Shown here in pieces: positions 47,501-56,500 of a stretch of DNA of 64,000 bases. The notes below the pieces were generated by a model that was not told the origin of the DNA, ran no database searches, and worked only from the letters and a program-made list of their open reading frames with translations. The position numbers were made by a program, and so were the translations under genes. Each line of letters starts with the position of its first letter. Within the stretch, counting starts at the first letter, position 1. The DNA comes from Siderastrea radians (taxonomy: Eukaryota; Cnidaria; Anthozoa; Scleractinia; Rhizangiidae), in contig OZ024896.1 in NCBI GenBank assembly GCA_964017195.1, positions 30,652,430-30,716,429 on the forward strand, read 5' to 3'.

Positions 47501-50500
47501 AACAGATTTACTTGACCTGTTTAGGTGGTCCCCATCTTGTTACATCTGGTGAAAGCCATCAGCAGCGTCAGGTTGTACATCCCTAAAGACCTAAGATCAC
47601 TGGACAGTCGGCAAAGTGTAGGCAAATCTGTCAAGGTAAGAACTTTAGAAAACAATGCAATCATAAAAAGGCCTGATAAGAATTTCTTGGGGCTGTCCCC
47701 TTCTCTTTGTGGGGAAGCTTAATGAATGTCTCAGTTGTCATTCATGAGAAACCATGCCAGCTGGTGCATTAGGCTTTGGTGTGTTCAACTTTAATTGCCG
47801 AACGTTTGAGGGGAGGGGGCCTGACAAAGGACAGCCCTTAGTTCTTCAGGTAGAGGAATAGGCACTTCAGCCAGTCACTCTAAGTAAAGGGACACCTGAG
47901 AAGAGAGTTAGCAACATGACTATGTATGCAGACACCAGCCTCAAACCATCCAAGGTAGATTGCAAGTTTGTTTAGCTAACTGCTACATCACAGTGCCCCT
48001 ATAATGAAACCGTGCTCATTTACCCCTTAAAAGCCCCTGATCACAGATACTCTTGCTCCACATTGGGTTCTAACGTACATGCGTAGGTTAGATATCATAT
48101 GTAGTCATAAACAGTTTGATTCATATGTGTGTTCTGTTGCATATTTTTTGGGCTTATTTAAAACTGTTTCACGTACACAGGAAGTGAAACGTCGATTTCC
48201 AGATGGCCTGCCCTTGTTAGATCCTATTGAAGACATGGGAATCAAAGATGATGGACTAAAAACGGTAGTAAGGGTAAGTGAGGCACCATATGCAAGGGGC
48301 CTTTAACTTGTTTTTTGAACTAGAACCTGGGATTAGGCCCTCGTTTCTAAAGAAAAAGAGAGCTGTACAAGTTTTCCTCTTTCCTTCTCTCTCATTTTTT
48401 CTTTTTGGTTTATTCTCATATTTTCTGAAAATGTAGAATTGGTGAAGTGCAGCGCCATCACTTTGCCAATTTCATGTTTTCACTGCTGAAAACTACACAT
48501 GTTTATGTTGTAGTTTAAAGTGAGTTTCACGTCAAATTCAGGTCAAAATGATTTCAAACTAGTTTGATTTGTATTTTCCTTTGTTTCAGTTTGATGATGA
48601 TGACTGTAAAACAAACGAAATACAAATCAAACTCATTTGAAATCATTTTGACCTAAAATTCATTTTAACCTACAACATGTGTACCCTGTAAAAGCTGTCA
48701 CTGTGCTGTAAGCCAGAAAAGAGAATGCCTACAAAGTAAGATAGAATGCCTGCAAAGTAAAATAGAATGCACACAATAAAACAGAAATTGCCTACAAAGC
48801 TGATGAAAAAGTTATTCAGAACTCTTTTGTACAGTGTATTTACACATTATCTGCTTTGATTGATAACAGAAAATAGAGACGTTAGAGCATAGGATGTTCA
48901 CTCATCCATTACACAAGGATTCATCTCTGGAATCACTGTATGGCTTGTGTGAGCAGAAAGCACGGGTAAATCGTAACTCTTTGTACAGAAATCAGTAGTT
49001 TTTTGGGAAAAGTAGAGATTGAAACACAATGAAGGCGCACTGATGTAGTGTTTAGCGCATTAGGCTTTCGATTGGACTTGAGATTCTAAATGGAAGGGTT
49101 TTTTCTGGTTTGAGACTACAGAATGTAGCTTGATCTCGGTATTACCGCGTTGTTTCCTTAGGGTCGATTTAGATGGTACGATTTTTTCTTACAACTGTTT
49201 TATGCGACTTGTTCACGTCATGCCTGCGACACGAATCGTGCCGTCTAAATCAGGCGTACAACATCCTCACGACAGTTGCACACAACACGAAAAATGTCGC
49301 AGGATAGTGAAAAGTGTTTTAAGGACGGTGCCTCCTTTTGTTACTGCGCATACGTTCTGCGCATCTCGGAATATTCGGGTTTCTTAAGGAATTTGCCCAC
49401 CAATACAACAATATTTTTGCGCAGTTTATGACTCTGGAAAAAGCTGATCTTAGCAAGGGCTATCAGAATCCAAAAAGAAAATTGCGGGTAACCGCGCATT
49501 TTTCCGAGATAATTGTGCTTAAACTTGGAAAGAAATTGCCAAGGGGGGGGGGGGGGAAGCAACTTCCCATACATTCTCTTATATGAAATCCAAACGATGT
49601 TCTCACAACTTGCAAAGCAATCTGTGAGGTTCTAGTCAGCGGATATGCCTCCTACGCGTGCGCGGATGTTGCATGTTCCGACGGAACTCGGACGCTGAAG
49701 GGAAAAAAGTTATGGCGGCCAGAGGCGGCGGATTCGGTTTTGTCCCTTCGTTTAGGTAATTGACGAATTGATCGTATTTTACACTTTTATCATGTTTTCG
49801 TGCATTTTGCTTCTTATGAAGACAAAAGTTTACTCTCGAAGTTTTTTAGTCGCAAAGTAGAACAGTAGCGCTTCGATCAACCCAGTTTGTGCTGATCAAC
49901 TGTATAGAATCAGATAGAATTTTCTGAAGCTGGGTTAAAAACTGGGATCGGATTCAAAGTACTGAACTGTGAAATGATCTTGTTAACATAACTGGATTAT
50001 TGATAATAAAAGTCGTATTCTGTTGCGTAGGTATTGTTTCCATGCATTAGGTTATAGCGGTTTTGATTGAATTTATTTCCATCGATGTCTTATGGCACAT
50101 TTCCCGTTGCAATTTATTGAGACCACGCTGGAGGAAAACATGCAAACTGAGTACAGCCATAACTGTCTAACCTCATGCTATCAAATGGTTACAGAATGAG
50201 ATGTAAAAAGAAACATTGACAGTATTTTTATTTATCACATGCATCAGTCCAGCGATAGACAAAGACCAAAATTACGTAAAATCCTGAATAGTTCAAGCGC
50301 TTTCTCTCGGTGAGAAGTTTAAGTACGTTGAATTATCTAATCCTAGCATTCAACTTTGAAACGTTTCTCGCAAACCTGGTCTCCAAGTATAAACAAGCGA
50401 AACGTGACTGCCGTACAGCTCACAGCTGATCCACTTGCCACTGCAACAAACAAGACAGCGCGAAAACAGAAGCGTCTTCATCGATGTCGCTTCCATCGAA

Positions 50501-53500
50501 TATTCTCTTGTACGAAACTGACAGTAAGTTCCATGAGAGATTAGCCGCTCACCGCTTACTTTCCCCCGACAAAATACACATAAATTTTGCAAACTATTTC
50601 AAATAAGTTGATCGTCGATCGGAAATATTTATTATGACGAACACCGCTGTCCACGTTTGGACTGGACCGCCTTGCAAGTTGTGAGAACATCGTTTCTCGG
50701 TCCCAGGCCTCGCTTCTATCCCCCCCCCCCTGGAAATTGCCATACATTCTTTGTGTTTTAACACTTTTTTAGAATTATGGTTGCTTAATGATCTCTAAAA
50801 AATGCGTGGTTACCCACATTTTTCTTTTTGGATTCTAATAAACCTTGCTAAGATCTACTTTTTCCCCATAGTCATAACCTTTGCAAAAATACATCTGTAT
50901 TAGAAGACACCGCCTTGAAAACCCTACGACATGTTATAGCCGCAATCAAAACGTTAGAATGACGAGTTGTTTATGACCTTTGCTTGACATGAGCAGCACC
51001 CGCGACAAAAATCGCATGTGACAGTCCTGAGCAAGAATCATACCATCTAAATCGGCGCTCAGACAAGAAATGCGTTGCCCTGTCTAGCCAGGTTTGTAAA
51101 TGGATATGGAGAAAAAACGCTGGGGATTACTTTGCGATGGACTAACGTCCCATCCAGGGAGAGGAGTAGGTTGAGCTCTGGCTGTTTGATCCATCTAGGC
51201 TAGAAGTCAACTTCAGCTCAGAGAAATTCATTGAGCGATGGGGTGAATTAACCTCTAATACTACAGTTTCATATATTGACATACATGAAGAATGCAAGCA
51301 TTTCCCCTCTGTTCCTCAGTGTAGTCATAACGGGCAAAGCAGACTTATGTGGAAATCACTTCCCGCATGAAACAGTGAAAGGCTGCAATGTTTTGCATAC
51401 ATTTCACTGCTTGCTTGACTGTCTTTCAAAAAATAATATGGTTCACTTCTAGTCTAAGGTAAAATAAAGTTTAGGTATGTATACATGTATGTAAGTTTGC
51501 TTTTAACATTTTTGGAGAGTTTTCATGGCTGTGTGCCAAAATGACCGACACAAATGTGATCCCTAACACAAATCCTACGATTACTTTGCAAACCTGCAAA
51601 CACATCTGGGATTGTTTTAACCTAGTAGCGAATCATGCCTTGAACCCAGGAGTATCCTGAATCAATCAATCATTTTATTAGATAATTCTTCTTTTGTAAA
51701 GAAGAGTCAAGATGCGTGAATCTCGTGATTGATTTCACTTTTGTTAGTTTCTTTTATTTTTGTCTCTATTTTCTTGTTCTTTCTTCCGATTAGAACTTAT
51801 TCTTTTATTAGTAATGCCATGTAATATGGAAATACTTTAAAAAGTTGTTATTGTTGTTGGCATTGCAAAGTCACTTATTTTTTGTTTGTTATTCTTAGAT
51901 TACTGCTGAAATCAAATCAGTGAAGAGAGAACTGAAAAGAACAAGGACAATTCTACAACTGGATGAACTCAAGTGCAGGAAACGAGTTTTAAGAAGGTGC
52001 TGTGGAACCTGACAATACAACCATCTTGTTTTTACAGCCATAAACATTCTTTTTTGCCAGAACAAAAGCCCCTGCATTGATTTTCTTGTCTATAATAATA
52101 CCCGGTAAATCCAACCACTGTTTTTAATGTGGCTAAATGGAATTTAGGCAAAGTTAAAATCTAGCCAATGCTGGTCAGTGGTTTTACTAATATGTGGGGG
52201 GTTCCAGGGGCGCTTACATGTGCTTTCTGCTTTGCTGAGGTTTGCTTCGCAAGCACATTTAACGCCCATTTTTTTGTGGCCCAGTTGGTGGTCATGTTAC
52301 TATATCCCTCTCAGACATCCTTTGATAAGGGATTTTTTTAGCCTGGATAATGGACCGTTGATTTCACTCCGCAGTTTGAAAAAAAAGTGATCACGTGATC
52401 ACAAGTTTGTTGACCGCAAGGTAAGCACAAAATCTGTAACGTTGAACATGCGACGAATGAAAACTCGCAATCATCACAAATATCGTAAAATAACTGTCCC
52501 CTGAATTAAAGTATCGTCCTATACTGGTCGTTAACATTATCTTTAGGAAAATTTAGGAAAAGTATTCTCTGAGTACTTGAAATGTGAAGGCTTGTAAAAT
52601 TCATTGAAATTCACGCAGCGGGCTAAAAAAATATCCCTTTTCAAAAAACATCTCAGATTGATAGTTATTGGTTTCCACTTGCATTCAAATGTTGCCAGAT
52701 ACAATCTTTGACAAAAGTTCTAGGCAGGGACACTGAAGCATTTTCTAGGTGGGAAAGAGAATCTCCCTCCCTGGTCACATTGTTGCTTTACAGTCTTTTT
52801 TTTTGGTGGGGGGAGGGTGGGTGGTCATTTCTGGTTGAGGCCAAACTTTTTTTTCAATATTAAAGTGAAGTAAGGATGACAGACAAATAAGAGGGTTAGT
52901 TTATAAAGAAGCCGTGTTGCTGTGTCGGTGTGGGAGTGAAACACAAGAAATCGGATTTATCAACTGAGTTGATAAGGTAAATTGGCCACCGTAAAGAGAT
53001 TGAAAGCTGACGTTTCGATCGAGCGTTAGCCCTTTGTCAGAGTGAATCAATCCAAATTTTTAAGGATAACTGAAGCAGTATTTATCAAGGTGTCCCAATG
53101 ACTCTGTCAAAGATTTTAATTTAGGTAGGAAGGATTTAAAAGTAAAAAAAATGAGAAATTCTGCACAGTTTTAAAGAAATCCTTCTTTAAAGAGCAGGTC
53201 AGTTGCAACTTCCCGTTATCCAAATTGCTACTGTAAGATAATCTCAACAACATCTGGCATGCCGATAGCAAACATTTATGAATTTTTTGTTTCCCAAAAA
53301 TGTTTAACCCATATGTGCACACATATTTCACAGTAAGCGCTGTGATTTACCCTTGAGTAGCAAATGCCGTTTTAGTTTGTTAAGAGGCACTTTGCTTTCG
53401 CAAGTAATGTTTCCCTGTCTGTTCGCCCGCTTACTAAATTTTACAAGCAGCAATATTCCTGCAACTATTATTTTCTTGTTTGCCCGGGGTGTTTCACTAA

Positions 53501-56500
53501 CAACAGATGATGTTTTAAGCAGTTGGTCTTCATGGTAGTAACTTTTGTGTTCTAGGTTGGGATATGCGACAGCTGCAGATGTTATTGAGCTGAAAGGACG
53601 AGTGGCTTGTGAACTGAGCAGGTTGGTAAAAGGTGCATTTGAATATCAAGCCTTGAAAGGTGTTAAAAAGAACCTCCACTGTTATGGTAAATTGATGTTA
53701 AATTGTTGGAAATACAGTCTAAATCCCAGTTCTTTTAATTTTAATAAGTGGAAAGAAAGTTTTCGTGTGCAAAATATTGGAAATGAATATCACCTATTTT
53801 CGCTTTTAAAATTCCCGCGCGCCGCCATTTTGAATTTTTATGAGGTCAAATGGTTCCACAATTGTTTCAAACAAAAGGAAGTTGCTTTTTAACAATAGCG
53901 GCAACCATTTGACGTCAGATAAATTCAAAATGGCGGCGCACGGGAAATTTAAAAAAAAATAGGTGATATTCATTTCCAATTTTTTGCACACGAAAACTTT
54001 CTTTCCACTTATTAAAGAAGGAATTGGAATTTAGACTGTATTTCCAACAATTTAATGCCAATTTGTTATGACAGTGGAGGTTCCCTTCAACGTGTTGTTA
54101 TTATTGTGACTTTCGTACAAATACATGTACTTTTAACTTGTTTCCGTGGTACTGTCCAATATCTCATGTAATCACAATAATTATAGTCATTCTTTTCGCA
54201 GACTTCCTCAAAGTGTGTTTTGGGCAAGTATATTCTGTTCGTAATCCTAGCTGTTAGATTTAATCATTCTGTTCCAGGACGAAATTTGTACCGGAGTAAA
54301 AACATGTTATGTAAACACGGTCATCTTGTATTGCGGTGTAGGTCGTACTGGTTTGAAAATGCCCAATGTATACACCCCCTTATTCCCCCTTATAAAAAGT
54401 ATAACATTTCAAGACAGAAAACAATTTGTATTTTGAACTATTAAATCGTTGCGTTTGGTTTGCAGTGGTGACGAGCTGTTGCTTACAGAGATGATATTCA
54501 ATGGAGTTTTCAATGATCTCACAGTTCAGCAGTGTGTGGCTTTACTCAGCTGTTTCGTCTTTGAAGAAAAGGTATAAGCGTAGAATGTGATCAACAATCC
54601 CTTCTCTTCCACAATTACTCTAATTCAACTGCTACACAGACAAACAGAAATCCCAATTTTTTTCTTGCAAACTACCGCTAAAAATAAGCAGCTTCACAGA
54701 AAAGTACTGCCCAGTGGCTTTCATTTGAATGGTCATACTTAGGATTTCTTACATGGACTCAAAGTTAGAACTGGCTTGTACAGCATAACAAACAGTACCA
54801 CAAGAAAGTAATTCTCAGTAGCTTTTATTTAAATGGTCACACTTTAGGATTTCATCCACAGATTGAAAAAATTAGAACCACCTTGTGCAGCATAACAAAC
54901 AGTACCTCGGGGAAGTACTGCTAAGTAGCTTTCATTTGAATGATAGCAGTTTAGGATTTAGTCCACAGACCCAAATATTACACGACTATAAAGTTCGTCT
55001 CTTGAAAACCAAGGGTCACATTCAGTTGCAAGCATTAGCACACAAGCAAACTTCACTATTTCCTGTAGTACTTACCCATTTTGTCTTCTCAAAACAGAGT
55101 GACGAAATGCCCAAACTTACTGAAGAGTTGGCTGGTCCCTTGAGACAAATGCAGGTAGGAACTCCTCACTCAAATATCCGAATGAATATTCTTGCATTCT
55201 CAAAATGTCTTGCTTAATTCACATAGAAAATTATGGTGTTGGAAATAAAAACGTTTTGTTTCCTTGCAGGAATCAGCTCGACGCATTGGAAAAGTAACAG
55301 AAGAAGCTAAGCTTGAGATTGACGTGGAGACGTACGTAGAGTCCTTCAAGCCTCATATCATGGATGTGGTGTTTGCTTGGGCAAATGGAGCTTCATTCTC
55401 ACAGATCTGTAAAATGACTGATGCGTTCGAAGGTAATGATTTTTTTCCTCGTTAGAAAAGATTGGATGTCTTAGCAGTTTTATGCAATTAAAGGTAAACG
55501 TAGTTGCAGAATTGAAGTAACAAATCTTTGTGATTTCTTTTCGTGTAGTTTTCTGTCGACAGACCAAAAAAACAAAGCCAACGTTCGGTGTTAAATTCAG
55601 ATCCAATGCCACTAATGCAAGAAACCAATTGGAACTCGTGCAAAAACATGCAACTACACGGTGCTAAGTTCTAATAACCAGGCTTAATCTCACCTATACC
55701 CAAAGTGTGCTGTACGATTTTTTGTGAACGTGAAATTTGACGGAAATCTCTCCTTCAAAAAGCAGCATAACTTTGAAATAATGGAGGTTGAAAACCGACC
55801 CATGGAGCACTTCCGCCGTTATATCACTTCTCTAAAGCTTTTGTTGCCTTTTCGAGATGATGTCGATTGTATGGTCATGAAAAACAGCGTATAGAATCAG
55901 CCAAGACAAAACAGGTTTTGAAATTTTATTCAGATCACTGCAGCGTTTTGAAGGAAACGTCATAAAGGCCGATTTACACGGTACGATTTCTGCTTACGAC
56001 TGTCGTATGCGACTTTTTTAGCGCGCGCTGCTTGCGTCAGGCAAAGATCGTATACAACTCGTCATTCTCACATTTTGACTGTGGCTACGACTGTCGTAGG
56101 GTTTTAAAACATGTTTTAAAATCCTACGACATTTTTCGTGTTGCGTGCGGCTGTCGTAAGGATGTTGTAGGTTTAATTTACACGACACGATTCGTGTTGT
56201 AGGCATGGCGTAAGAATATCGCATGCGACAAAATCGTACCGTGTGAATCGCCCTTAAAGATGCTTTTCACATTCATGGAAGGGTCTTGTAACGATGGAAG
56301 GTTTCGCGGCTGTGACTGCCATTTTCAAATTAGGCCAAACCTGGCTCAAAACACAAGGTGTGTTTGGGGATCTGAAGTCTGCTAATTCCTGTAAATTTTG
56401 ATTTCCAAATATTTGCAACCCTTTAAAGATATAAATACCAAATCTGTCATCCAAAGGCTTAAAATTTTGTCCACAAATGCTTCCAGAATGCAGGAAAGAT

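Larger units (their letters stand above)
49161..51058. mobile_element. PIF/Harbinger-like MITE inside the SINE
   Basis: Ends GGGTCGATTTAGATGGTACG and its near complement are flanked by TTA (49158-49160) and TCA (51059-51061), a degraded 3-base duplication. Without the inner insert it is about 300 bases, like the uninterrupted copy at 55966-56254. Confidence 0.75.
49024..51240 (+). mobile_element. SINE split by later insertions, intron 24
   Basis: The left part (49024-49160) has tRNA-like words ending in gttgttTCCTTA. The right part (51059 onward) continues with gacaagaaa, aaatggata and gatggactaacgtcccatcca, as in the SINE at 20976. The 1.9 kb between is a nested MITE. Confidence 0.65.
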
